A stretch of DNA of 16,658 bases from Flavobacterium psychrophilum (GTDB lineage Bacteria; Bacteroidota; Bacteroidia; Flavobacteriales; Flavobacteriaceae): the NCBI GenBank assembly GCA_945872245.1, contig CAMBZB010000041.1, positions 1 through 16,658 on the forward strand. The letters are read 5' to 3'. The translations under genes were made by a program, and so were the position numbers. Shown here piece after piece: positions 1 to 8,482 of this stretch. The number at the start of each line of letters is the position of its first letter. The first letter of the stretch is position 1. The notes under the pieces were generated by a model. It was not told where the DNA came from. It ran no database searches and saw only the letters and a list, made by a program, of their open reading frames with translations.

Positions 1-128
1 AAAAGCTAAAAGGCAGAAAAGGATATAGGATTCGTGTTGGAAATTACAGAATTATTTATGAAATTTTTGATGAAATTTTACTGATAGATGTTATTGATTT
101 AGGCCACAGAAAAGAGATTTATGAATAG
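1..128 (+). CDS. RelE/ParE-type toxin, C-terminal fragment (5' end outside window)
   Basis: The frame starting at base 3 is open from the window edge to a TAG at 126-128 and encodes about 41 residues. The peptide contains GYRIRVGNYRIIYEI and ends IDLGHRKEIYE. This is the typical C-terminal beta-strand core and GHRK(E/D)xY tail of RelE/ParE-family ribonuclease or gyrase toxins of type II toxin-antitoxin systems. The conserved R in RIRVGxYR and the H-R-K near the end are the residues usually kept in the family. The antitoxin gene would normally sit immediately upstream, outside the window. Nothing here shows whether the system is active or which subfamily it belongs to. A terminator follows at 177-213, so this transcription unit is separate from the polysaccharide locus. 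Confidence 0.82.
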   Translation, partial: KLKGRKGYRIRVGNYRIIYEIFDEILLIDVIDLGHRKEIYE

Positions 129-176
129 TTAAATAACCATCAAATTACAACCCCGAATATCACTATTATCAAAACG

Positions 177-213
177 TCCCAATACCTCGAAAGAATTATT
201 GGGATTTTTTTTT
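177..213 (+). terminator. Rho-independent terminator after the toxin gene
   Basis: An 8-bp stem, TCCCAATA pairing with TATTGGGA, encloses a 12-nt loop and is followed directly by a run of nine T (205-213). It lies about 50 nt after the toxin stop codon and faces the same way, so it probably ends the toxin-antitoxin transcript. Confidence 0.75.
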
Positions 214-486
214 GCCCCGAAATTGCCCCGAATTTTATCTGTATTGGGCGGATTCCTGTAAATAGTCCATTTGTTTGCTTTGTTCGGGTCGTGACTGATT
301 TTATTTTTTGAAACGTGTGCGTTTGCCCCAATTTTTAGACCCTCAACATCTTTTTTCGATGATTCATCCAGAGTAATAAAATTTCATCAAGCTTTCTTAA
401 ATGCCAATGGCAACAGTCTTTAATCGGCTATTTTTCAGTAGTATGCCATAAAAATTCTTCTTCATACTATTTTTTCACCTTCTTTT
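214..486. other. Gene-poor spacer left of the polysaccharide locus
   Basis: I find no convincing gene here. The heptamer CCCCGAA occurs three times around the terminator (from 151, 215 and 226), the last two inside a short imperfect direct repeat of TTGCCCCGAA. A 63-codon minus-strand frame across 140-331 reads through the terminator and has no recognisable composition or domain, so it is not called. The stretch after about 340 has stops in all useful frames. The hexamer CATACT at 463-468 also occurs upstream of the second operator (8595-8600), but at a different distance. Confidence 0.5.
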
Positions 487-530
487 AAAAAAACGATTTC
501 GTGCCCCTAAAAAAACGATTTCGTGCCCCT
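487..530 (+). promoter_or_regulatory. Putative HTCS operator 1: two perfect 22-bp direct repeats
   Basis: Two identical 22-bp units lie head to tail (487-508 and 509-530). Each has an A7 tract followed by CGATTTCGTGCCCCT. A close relative of this array, also two 22-bp units, lies upstream of susC at 8631-8674. The 22-bp period places both copies on the same DNA face, about two helical turns apart, which suits a dimer of AraC-type DNA-binding domains such as the one at the C-terminus of the HTCS at 4409-8482. A TTG at 533-535 follows the second unit within 2 nt and could be the -33 element. TAATATTG at 551-558 is a possible -7 element, but the 15-nt spacing is shorter than usual. The repeat is seen directly; the link to the HTCS is inferred. 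Confidence 0.75.
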
Positions 531-617
531 CTTGTTTGTCATACTAGCTATAATATTGTCCTTCTATTTTAATCTAAAAGCTAGATTGAAAAACAAATAA
601 TATTAACTAAAAAAACT

Positions 618-683
618 AATTATGAAAAAACAACAAAATTTGAAATTATTAACAATCAAAATCAACCAATTATGAAAAAACAA
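618..683 (+). repeat. Duplicated start region with overlapping 17-codon leader ORF
   Basis: The 16-mer AATTATGAAAAAACAA occurs at 618-633 and again at 668-683, where it contains the ModA start codon. The copies are 50 bp apart, so the first ATG (622) is in another frame. It opens a 17-codon ORF (starting MKKQQNLKLLTIK) whose TGA at 673-675 overlaps the ModA ATG as ATGA. This could be a partial duplication of the start region or a translated leader coupled to ModA. I see no conserved peptide or attenuator-type alternative hairpins, so a role is only a guess. Confidence 0.45.
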
Positions 684-3600
684 TTGCTCTTTTTATTTTT
701 ATGCGTATCTATGACCCTCACGGGATGGGCGCAATCGATTAGTTTTACTTCGGCACTTACAACTGCTCAAGTAGGTTCAACGGTTACCGTTAATTATCAA
801 TACACAATACCTGCAAATGGATTCATATATTGTTCAATTGAATTACTAAATGACTGGAGTTGGGTTAGCAATGTAGCTATTGCGCAATTAGATCCTGCAC
901 CAGCAGGAACTAATGTTACTGGCTCTTTTGATCTTACAATTCCAAATGGCACACTTCCGACTTCTAGTTTGTTGTCACCTCAGAATTATAAAATAAAGAT
1001 TGAATTAAAGAATTTATCTTATGTTTGGGTAGCAGGTGCTTATCCTGGTACCCAAATAGATATAACTCCTATGCCTGGTGTTCCTACAGTTTCTCAATTA
1101 AGTGGTGATGGAACAAACACTATTACCCATGGCTGTGAAAGTTCGGCTATTTCTATTTTAGGAACTAATTTTACAGGTGCGACAGCAGTAACTGTAGGTG
1201 GCACTCCACTTGCTAGCTACACTGTGGTAAGTAGTACTAGAATTGATGGTATTCTACCAACTGGTTCTCATGTGGGACCTGTGGTTGTAACTACATCAGA
1301 TGGATCAGGTACTTCTGCTGGCAATTTTACTGTGGCAGTTCCAGGTACAACAAACACTACTACAATTACTAGTTTTGAAACCTATACCTGGCCACACAAT
1401 GGGATGACTTATACCACTAGTGGAATTAAAACTGGAAATACTGCAGATTGTGTTACTGAGTTGCTAGATTTAACTATTACAACTGCGGCACCAGCTATAA
1501 CATTTACTTCAATACCGACTTCAACTCCTGCAGGAACTGATTTAACGGTTAATTATCAATACACAGTTCCTGCTGACGGATATATTTATTGCGGATTAGA
1601 ATTACATGATAGTAATGGTTATGTTTCAGGTGTTGCTAGTGCACAATTAAATCCAGCTCCTTCTGGTACAAATGCTACTGGTTCTTTGAATCTTGCTATA
1701 CCAAGTGGTACAACCCCAACTGCAAATTTGACAGGTACGTTTTTTTACAAGATAAAAATTGAATTGAAATCGCTCCCTGGATATGATTATTTAGCAGGTG
1801 ACTTTCCTTCAACTCCAGTAAATATTTCTGCTCCTGCTCCTTCAATATCTTTTACATCAATACCTACAACTACGGTAGCTGGAACAGATTTAACGGTTAA
1901 TTATCAATATACAATTCCCGCAAATGGTTATATTTATTGTGCTTTAGAATTGCAAAACACTGACACTTGGGCTTTGGCTTCAACGGTTGCTAGCGCACAA
2001 TTAGATCCAGCTCCTGCTGGTACAAATGTTTCAGGCACTTTTAATCTTTCAATACCAAACGGTACGATTCCTTCTACTAGTTTGTCAGGTCAAACATATA
2101 GAATAAAAATTGAATTAAAAGATTCGTCCTACTCTTACTTAGCAGATGCTTTTCCTAGTACTCCTGTAATAATTACGACCCAATACACTTATTACGCAGA
2201 TGGTGATGGTGATGGTTATGGTGCAGGTTCAGTTGTTTCATTAACATCTCCAACAGCTCCTTCAGGTTATTCAGTAAATGATGAAGATTGTGATGACACT
2301 AATGCTACTGTTTATCCAAATGCTACTGAAATTTATGACATTATTGACAATGACTGCGATGGCTCAGTAGATGAAGGTGCGGCACTTCCAAGTTCTTTAA
2401 TTTTCTGTAAAGGGGCAACAGTTGCTTTTGCCAAAGGCACTACTGATTTGACGTTATACACTTCAACTTCAGTAACTGCGGTTGCTTTATCAGGGACTAC
2501 CGCTTTATCATCAAAATTGTACTTTGCAACCCTAAACGGAAGCGCTAGAACTGCTGTATCGGTAACAGTAAACCCATTACCGGCTACTGTGGCATCTTTG
2601 ACAACATCTGATGCTGTACTATGTAAACACATCGGTACTTCTAATGAGGTAACCTATACTGCTGCTCCGGGTGCTAGTTCTTACAATTGGACTGTTCCGG
2701 CTAATGTTACCATCGTTGGTAGTGCAGGAACAAACGCATTAACAGTAAATTTCTCTTCAAGTTTACTAGCTAATATTGTTGGGTCTTTAGGGTCAATAGG
2801 TGTTAAAGCGGTTGATGGAAACGGTTGTATTTCAGCTACAGCAAAAACCATTGCTTTGACCACTAAATTGCCAACGGCTCCAACGTCATTAACATTGACT
2901 AGTGGTGATACTACAGACCATTTTAGCATGAAAATTCCTTTGAGTGACCCTGTAGCTTACTTTACAAGTCTTTCAGATTTAACTTCTGGAATCAAAAAAG
3001 TAGGGCCGTATATGGGTACTGAAACGGTATTCACTTTGACAGCACCAGCAGCTGTTACAGCGGCTAGCTATGCTTGGATATTGCCAACAGGTGTAAACAA
3101 ATTGTCTGGCGGTAATTCAAATGTAATTACAGTAAATTTTGCAGGTGTTCCATCCGGAATAGGTAGCTTACCAATAGTTGTTCAATCAGTGGGCGGTTGT
3201 GGTGATTCTACTAATAGAACATTGACATTAGCCAGAGCCTTACCAACCGCTCCAACTAAATTAGTGCTTACAGAAGGTAATTCTGAAACAGCAATTACTA
3301 AAGTAGGTGCTTACACAGATAAACCAACTCAATTGACATTGACTGCTACTCCATTTACGACTCAAGGAGGAACAGCTACTTCGTATGCTTGGATTCTTCC
3401 TGCTGGAGTAAATTGTGTAAGTGGCTATAATTCTACATTTGTTAAAGTTAAATCAACGGTAAACACTGGAACGACTGAAGTGCCTGTTTATTTGTTCGAC
3501 GATGTTGCTGCTATTGCTACTGCATCAAGCACTATGACAATTGATTTCTCAGGTGTTGAATCAGGAGTAACTTCATTACCAATAAAAGTATTTGCAGTAA

Positions 3601-4199
3601 ATGGAGCTGGAAATTCAATAGCCAGAACATTAACCCTATCAGCGGCTGTGCCAGCTACTCCAGCTATAGTTGGAAGTGGTGGAAATGGAACAAGCGCTCA
3701 ATTCGGTAGTTGTCTTTCTAAAACCTATACTGCTACTTTAATCCCAGGAGCTACTTACAACTGGACAGTTCCTGCTGGTGCAACTTATACTGGGGGTACA
3801 GGAAATGTGATTGTTGTTAATTATTCAGCTACGAGTGTCGCATTAAATGCAAGTTCAGCTGTAACTTGTTCTGCAACTAACGGAACAGGCACTAGTGGTA
3901 TAAAATCACTTACTGTGAAAAGAATAGCTTGTACAGGTACTAGACTTGCACCAGAAGCAACAATTACTGAAAAATTCAGCGCGGTGGCTTATCCAAACCC
4001 AGCTACGGAAGGATTCAGAGTTAAATCTAGTAACGGAAAATCATTTGGAGTACAGGTGTATGACATGTTGGGTCGTTCCATCGAACAACGTCAAATGTCA
4101 TCTGATGCTCAAATAGGGTCTAACTATGCTAAAGGAATTTACAATGTAATTGTAAACCAAGGAGCAAATGTGAAAACACTTCGAGTGATTAAGAAATAA
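672..4199 (+). CDS. Large secreted modular protein (ModA): three copies of an unrecognised module, IPT/TIG-like, MopE-like metal-binding, PKD-like domains, T9SS sorting domain
   Basis: This 1175-residue protein has no enzyme domain I can recognise. Residues 1-20 are a signal peptide (cut near GWA/Q). A ~110-residue module occurs at about 22-132, 275-385 and 391-501. It is marked by the motifs VNYQYT, then IYC-x-(I/L)EL, AQL(D/N)PAP, GTN and (Y)KIKIELK. An IPT/TIG-like Ig fold lies at about 134-225 (ILGTNFTGATAVTVGG). Residues 505-569 match the MopE-type putative metal-binding motif, with DGDGDGYG and then EDCDDTNATVYPNATEIYD and DNDCDGSVDEG. About 570-1090 holds at least four PKD/Ig-like repeats (YNWTVPA, SYAWILP). 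About 1100-1175 is a T9SS type A sorting domain (YPNP, GIYNVIV, a final basic RVIKK). The protein should therefore cross the outer membrane by T9SS and be surface-attached or released. An HTCS-like operator upstream and the HTCS gene downstream suggest a role in glycan capture or adhesion. The start at 672 gives a clean signal peptide. Confidence 0.85.
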   Translation: MKKQLLFLFLCVSMTLTGWAQSISFTSALTTAQVGSTVTVNYQYTIPANGFIYCSIELLNDWSWVSNVAIAQLDPAPAGTNVTGSFDLTIPNGTLPTSSLLSPQNYKIKIELKNLSYVWVAGAYPGTQIDITPMPGVPTVSQLSGDGTNTITHGCESSAISILGTNFTGATAVTVGGTPLASYTVVSSTRIDGILPTGSHVGPVVVTTSDGSGTSAGNFTVAVPGTTNTTTITSFETYTWPHNGMTYTTSGIKTGNTADCVTELLDLTITTAAPAITFTSIPTSTPAGTDLTVNYQYTVPADGYIYCGLELHDSNGYVSGVASAQLNPAPSGTNATGSLNLAIPSGTTPTANLTGTFFYKIKIELKSLPGYDYLAGDFPSTPVNISAPAPSISFTSIPTTTVAGTDLTVNYQYTIPANGYIYCALELQNTDTWALASTVASAQLDPAPAGTNVSGTFNLSIPNGTIPSTSLSGQTYRIKIELKDSSYSYLADAFPSTPVIITTQYTYYADGDGDGYGAGSVVSLTSPTAPSGYSVNDEDCDDTNATVYPNATEIYDIIDNDCDGSVDEGAALPSSLIFCKGATVAFAKGTTDLTLYTSTSVTAVALSGTTALSSKLYFATLNGSARTAVSVTVNPLPATVASLTTSDAVLCKHIGTSNEVTYTAAPGASSYNWTVPANVTIVGSAGTNALTVNFSSSLLANIVGSLGSIGVKAVDGNGCISATAKTIALTTKLPTAPTSLTLTSGDTTDHFSMKIPLSDPVAYFTSLSDLTSGIKKVGPYMGTETVFTLTAPAAVTAASYAWILPTGVNKLSGGNSNVITVNFAGVPSGIGSLPIVVQSVGGCGDSTNRTLTLARALPTAPTKLVLTEGNSETAITKVGAYTDKPTQLTLTATPFTTQGGTATSYAWILPAGVNCVSGYNSTFVKVKSTVNTGTTEVPVYLFDDVAAIATASSTMTIDFSGVESGVTSLPIKVFAVNGAGNSIARTLTLSAAVPATPAIVGSGGNGTSAQFGSCLSKTYTATLIPGATYNWTVPAGATYTGGTGNVIVVNYSATSVALNASSAVTCSATNGTGTSGIKSLTVKRIACTGTRLAPEATITEKFSAVAYPNPATEGFRVKSSNGKSFGVQVYDMLGRSIEQRQMSSDAQIGSNYAKGIYNVIVNQGANVKTLRVIKK
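1494..2174 (+). repeat. Tandem duplication encoding ModA modules 2 and 3
   Basis: Modules 2 (1494-1826) and 3 (1842-2174) repeat with a 348-bp (116-codon) pitch. They still share exact DNA stretches, for example the 23-bp identity at 1539-1561 and 1887-1909 containing GATTTAACGGTTAATTATCA. Module 1 (735-1067) is more diverged and is separated from module 2 by the IPT/TIG-like domain. The DNA similarity suggests that modules 2 and 3 arose by a more recent internal duplication, or are homogenised by recombination. Confidence 0.75.
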
Positions 4200-4224
4200 A
4201 AATTTCATAATAATTGTTTGTTTG

Positions 4225-4254
4225 AAAAAGGCTGTCCGAAAGGGCAGTCTTTTT
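4225..4254 (+). terminator. Rho-independent terminator after ModA
   Basis: An 11-bp stem from AAAGGCTGTCC to GGGCAGTCTTT (one G-T and one T-G wobble) is closed by a GAAA tetraloop and runs into five T (4250-4254). It lies about 25 nt after the ModA stop, so ModA appears to be a single-gene transcript separate from the HTCS gene. Confidence 0.85.
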
Positions 4255-4309
4255 AGTAATAAATAATCTGTCCGTCTTTAAGGAAGCATACTAATAAATT
4301 TGAATTGCA

Positions 4310-4317
4310 TATATTTG
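4310..4317 (+). promoter_or_regulatory. Possible -7 promoter element for the HTCS gene
   Basis: TATATTTG matches the Bacteroidota -7 consensus TAnnTTTG and lies about 90 nt before the HTCS start. Another match, TAAATTTG, lies at 4295-4302. Neither has a clear TTTG -33 element at the expected distance. This gap (4255-4408) contains no copy of the 22-bp operator, so the regulator gene is probably expressed constitutively rather than self-activated. Confidence 0.3.
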
Positions 4318-4408
4318 TTATTTAGAATAGCTATTTCAAATAGTTTATTTGCGCTAAATTTTTTTTGAATAATTTAGTATAAAAATCCCTTCATTTAAAT
4401 TTTTGGTT

Positions 4409-7400
4409 TTGAAAACAAAATTTATAAACTCCTTTTTTTTCTTATATTTAGCCATACTAAATAGTAGTATCACGTCTTGTTTTGGTCAATCACAAACTAT
4501 ATTTAAAAAGATAAACCAAACCAATGGCTTGTCTAATGATAGGGTAAGTAGTATTGTAAAAGGGAAAAATGGTTTTGTTTGGATTGGTACCGAAAACGGA
4601 TTGAATCGGTATGATGGCAACAAAATAAAAATATACAATAAGCAAAATAGTGCCTTAAGCTCAAATGACGTAGCCGATTTATTAATAGATCATAAAGGTA
4701 GAATTTGGATAGCCACATTGGGTGGTGGATTGAACTTATACAATCCTTCAAATGATAAATTTGTAACCTACAAAAATAGTGCTAACGATGATAAATCCAT
4801 TCCTTCTAATGAATTGAATACTCTTTTTGAAGATTCTAGAGACACAATTTGGTTGGGAACTAAAAATGGAATGTCTTTTTTTAATGAAAAAGAAAAAACT
4901 TTTAAAACGTATAAGTTTGATAGTAAAAACAGGTATTCCATCAGCCATAATGACGTTAGGAGTATTTTTGAAGACGAAAATAAAAACCTATGGATAGGCA
5001 CTTTCGGAGGAGGTTTGAATAAATTCAATCCTAAAACAGGGAAGTTTGACCGAATTAATTCTTCAAGTACAATTTCGCCCGATTATATCCATTCTATATG
5101 CGGTATAAACAAGAACGAAATCTTGATAGGAACCAGTGGAAAAGGATTGCTGACATTTGACGTGAATAGTTTGAGTTTTCAGAAAAAGGCATTTGGAATA
5201 GATAAAACAATCAATATTGTTCGCTGCATAAAACGAGCTAGAAATGGGACAGTTTGGATAGGAACGGATGGCGTCGGACTTTTTAAAATAAAAAACATAA
5301 ACAGCCCAAAACCAACAGTTAATAATTATACCAATGATTCTCAATCAGAATTTTCCATTTCCAGTAATGCTATTTATTCCCTTATGGAAGATGAGAATTC
5401 CAATATTTGGTTAGGAACGGCATGGAGTGGTGTTGATGTGTTGAGTTTAAATAAAGATTATACGCTATTACCTAGCACAAATAAAGGGGAATCTCCCGTT
5501 TCAGTATTATCGATTTATAAAAACAGGGATGCTTTTTTTATGGGATTAGACGGAAAAGGACTGACTGTTTTGCCAGAAAAGACCAATGTTGTAAAACGCT
5601 ACAATAGCACCAACAAAAATTCAATCGGGGATGATTATATTCAATACATCAATGAGGCTCGTAGCGGAACGCTTTGGATAGGAACATTTGTAAATGGATT
5701 GGTTAATTTTGATTATAAAACGGGGCGTTTTACGCAATTCAAACAAGCTATAGGAAATCCAAAATCTTTAAGTTTTAACGATGTTCGTTATATCATCGAA
5801 GATGAGAAAAATAATATTTGGGTAGCTACTTGGGGAGGTGGACTTAATTATTATGATGTAATTACAAAAGAATTTAAAAGTTTTAAAAAGAAAATAGGAG
5901 ATCAAACTTCTATAAGCAGCGACAATATACTATCGCTTCAAAAAGACGGTTCTTCAATTTGGCTGGCTACTTTTGGTGGTGGCGTGAATCTTTTCGACAC
6001 AAAAACCAATCGATTTAAAGTATATAAAAGCATAGAAGGCAATCAAAATTCTATCAGCAGCGATTATGTTTACAGCATTTTAAAAGATACCAAAGGAAAT
6101 ATATGGATTGGGACTGCAGGAGAAGGAATCAATCTGTTGGATACAAAAACCAAAAAAATAAATCGCTTTGACAACTATAAGGATGTCCGTTATCAAACGG
6201 TGACTGCCATTATAGAAGACAATAAAGGATTGATTTGGTTTAGTACTAAGCAAGGAATTTTTAATTATGACTACGCCACAAAAGCGTTCAGAAGCTTTTC
6301 AAATCTTAAAGAAGATTATCATATTAATTCCTGTTTCAAAGACGAAAAAGGAATACTCTATTTTGGCTGTTCTAAAGGAGTTGTTAAATTTAATCCTGAA
6401 ACCATAAAGGTCAAAAATGTAACCCCTAAAGTAAAATTCACCGGCTTTAAACTTTTCAACAAGGAAGTCCCAATTGGTGAAGAGGAGATCTTACAAAATG
6501 ACATTTCTTATTCTGAAAATATTACTTTAAAACACGATCAGGATGTAATCACTTTTGAATTTGCCGCAATGCTGTTTCCGTCATCTGCGAATTGTGAGTA
6601 CCAGATTAAAATGGATAATTTTGATGAAAATTGGCGGTCAATTGGCAAGGAGGGTTCCGCTACTTATACTAACCTTTCTCCTGGGGAATATGTTTTTAAA
6701 GTAAGGAGCAGGGAATTGGGAAGCGAATGGTCGAATCAGTTTAGCGCATTAAATATTGTTATTCAAAAACCCTTTTGGACAGAATGGTGGGCCTTTTTAA
6801 TTTATGCTTTATTGGGAATTTTAACGCTGTATGTTTTTATTAAATATGTTGTCTCATGGGAAAAAATGAAAGCAGATCTGCGATTTGAGAAGTTTTCACA
6901 TGAAAAGGACGTGGAGCTTTATAATTTAAAACAAGATTTTTTTACCAATATATCCCATGAAATAAGAACTCCCGTAACGCTAATTTTAGGGTCTATTAAT
7001 AAATTATTAAAAAATAATCCGTATTCCGGAGAAAATCAACAAAATCCTTTTAATGCCATCATAAAAAATGGGGAATATTTACTGAATCTGGTGAATGAAC
7101 TTTTGGATTATCGAAAGATGGAAGGGAATCAAATTAAGTTAATGGTGGTAAAACAAGATTGGGTGAAATTTAGCAAAGAAATTTACCTTTCGTTTAAAGA
7201 ATTTGCCTACCAAAAAGAGATTAAGTTTGAGTTTGAATCCTCAAGTGAAAGAATAGATTTGTGGTTTGACAAAAATCAAATGGAAAAAGTGTTTTACAAC
7301 TTGTTTTCCAATGCATTGAAATTTACAAGTACAGGGGGTTCTATAAAGCTCACTATTTCAGAAACGGATACCCAAGTGCAATTAGAATTAGTGGACGAAG

Positions 7401-8482
7401 GAATTGGAATTTCGAAAAAACACCTCTCCAAAATATTTAACCGCTTTTATCAAGCTAGTGCCGCCAATAGTATCAATGGGGCAGGATTTGGCTTAGGATT
7501 AACCATTTCCAATGAAATTATAAAATTGCATCAAGGAGAAATTACCGTTAAAAGCAAAAAAGGAGCAGGGAGTACCTTTACTATTATTTTGAAAAAAGGA
7601 AATTCTTTTTATCAGGAGTCTGAAATAGGAGAAAGTGAAACTAATGATGAACTTATCGAGAATTATTTCTCTCCTAATCAGCCTTTAGTAGCGTCAGTAA
7701 CTAAGGGGAATTCTAGTGCAGTTTCCAAGGAACAAACATTGCTTGTTGTTGAAGATAATGTTGATATCTGTAACTATATCGTCGAACTTTTTTCTGATGA
7801 GTATCAAATTTTAAAGGCTTTTAACGGTGAAGAAGGTTTAGCCTTAGCGCTTGAAAAATCACCAGATCTCATTATTAGTGATGTTATGATGCCAATAATG
7901 GACGGTATCGAACTTACGCATCAGTTAAAATCAAATGTGAATACTAGTCATATTCCAATTATACTTTTAACGGCTCGGGCTTCTTTTATGCATAAAATGG
8001 AAGGTTTTGAAACGGGTGCCGATGATTATGTCACCAAGCCTTTTAATGAGTCGCTTCTTCGTGCCAGAATTAAAAATATTCTTAAAAACCGAAGTTTATT
8101 ACACGAAAAATTTCATTCAGAAGACACAACTAATATTGGTGATTTTGTTAAAAATAAGAGTGACCAAGAATTTCTTGAAAATTTAGGTTTATTTATTGAA
8201 AAAAATATAGATTCGGATAATCTTAGTGCTGTATTTGTTGCCCAAGAAATAGGAATGAGTCATTCCGTACTGTATAAAAAATTGAAAATAATAACGGGCT
8301 TATCGCTTGTGGAATACATGCGTGATTATAGATTGAAAAAAGCCAAACAACTTCTTTTGTCAAAACAATTTACCATAAATGAAGTTTGTTTTCAAGTGGG
8401 ATATTCTGACCGTAAATATTTCAGCAAACTCTTCAAAGAGCGTTTTGGTAATCCACCAACTTTCTATCTAAAAGAAAAATAA
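4409..8482 (+). CDS. Hybrid two-component system (HTCS) sensor/transcription regulator
   Basis: This single-chain sensor kinase and transcription factor activates polysaccharide utilization genes when its periplasmic domain binds an oligosaccharide. Counting from TTG at 4409 (1357 residues): signal peptide to about 25; 14 propeller repeats with W(I/L)GTxxxGL motifs to about 680, enough for two seven-bladed propellers; a Y_Y_Y domain at about 715-785; one membrane helix at about 793-815 (WWAFLIYALLGILTLYVFI); a HisKA domain with phospho-acceptor H850 in NISHEIRTP; an ATPase domain with N-box near 964-971, DEGIGIS at 996 and GFGLGL near 1022; a receiver with acidic pair E1115/D1116, phospho-acceptor D1158 and K1210; and an AraC-type double helix-turn-helix from about 1275 to the end. 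All key residues are present, so it should be functional. No in-frame ATG precedes the signal peptide. TTG at 4409 gives MKTKF plus a hydrophobic stretch, while TTG at 4403 would add two residues. Gene context suggests a galacto-oligosaccharide ligand, and the 22-bp repeats at 487 and 8631 are its likely targets. Confidence 0.96.
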   Translation: MKTKFINSFFFLYLAILNSSITSCFGQSQTIFKKINQTNGLSNDRVSSIVKGKNGFVWIGTENGLNRYDGNKIKIYNKQNSALSSNDVADLLIDHKGRIWIATLGGGLNLYNPSNDKFVTYKNSANDDKSIPSNELNTLFEDSRDTIWLGTKNGMSFFNEKEKTFKTYKFDSKNRYSISHNDVRSIFEDENKNLWIGTFGGGLNKFNPKTGKFDRINSSSTISPDYIHSICGINKNEILIGTSGKGLLTFDVNSLSFQKKAFGIDKTINIVRCIKRARNGTVWIGTDGVGLFKIKNINSPKPTVNNYTNDSQSEFSISSNAIYSLMEDENSNIWLGTAWSGVDVLSLNKDYTLLPSTNKGESPVSVLSIYKNRDAFFMGLDGKGLTVLPEKTNVVKRYNSTNKNSIGDDYIQYINEARSGTLWIGTFVNGLVNFDYKTGRFTQFKQAIGNPKSLSFNDVRYIIEDEKNNIWVATWGGGLNYYDVITKEFKSFKKKIGDQTSISSDNILSLQKDGSSIWLATFGGGVNLFDTKTNRFKVYKSIEGNQNSISSDYVYSILKDTKGNIWIGTAGEGINLLDTKTKKINRFDNYKDVRYQTVTAIIEDNKGLIWFSTKQGIFNYDYATKAFRSFSNLKEDYHINSCFKDEKGILYFGCSKGVVKFNPETIKVKNVTPKVKFTGFKLFNKEVPIGEEEILQNDISYSENITLKHDQDVITFEFAAMLFPSSANCEYQIKMDNFDENWRSIGKEGSATYTNLSPGEYVFKVRSRELGSEWSNQFSALNIVIQKPFWTEWWAFLIYALLGILTLYVFIKYVVSWEKMKADLRFEKFSHEKDVELYNLKQDFFTNISHEIRTPVTLILGSINKLLKNNPYSGENQQNPFNAIIKNGEYLLNLVNELLDYRKMEGNQIKLMVVKQDWVKFSKEIYLSFKEFAYQKEIKFEFESSSERIDLWFDKNQMEKVFYNLFSNALKFTSTGGSIKLTISETDTQVQLELVDEGIGISKKHLSKIFNRFYQASAANSINGAGFGLGLTISNEIIKLHQGEITVKSKKGAGSTFTIILKKGNSFYQESEIGESETNDELIENYFSPNQPLVASVTKGNSSAVSKEQTLLVVEDNVDICNYIVELFSDEYQILKAFNGEEGLALALEKSPDLIISDVMMPIMDGIELTHQLKSNVNTSHIPIILLTARASFMHKMEGFETGADDYVTKPFNESLLRARIKNILKNRSLLHEKFHSEDTTNIGDFVKNKSDQEFLENLGLFIEKNIDSDNLSAVFVAQEIGMSHSVLYKKLKIITGLSLVEYMRDYRLKKAKQLLLSKQFTINEVCFQVGYSDRKYFSKLFKERFGNPPTFYLKEK

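Noticed and set aside
140..331. 63-codon minus-strand frame in the left spacer
   Set aside because: It crosses the toxin terminator, has no recognisable domain or start signal, and covers a repeat-containing spacer; most likely chance.
487..530. Tandem repeat read as a minimal CRISPR array or mobile-element end
   Set aside because: The units are contiguous without spacers, no cas genes or transposase are present, and the same array recurs at an equivalent promoter position.
2333..2929. Minus-strand frames inside ModA
   Set aside because: They are antisense shadows of a strongly supported repeat-rich coding region.
4533..5344. Several minus-strand frames inside the HTCS propeller region
   Set aside because: Low-complexity, Phe/Ser-rich translations opposite a conserved repeat domain; antisense shadows.
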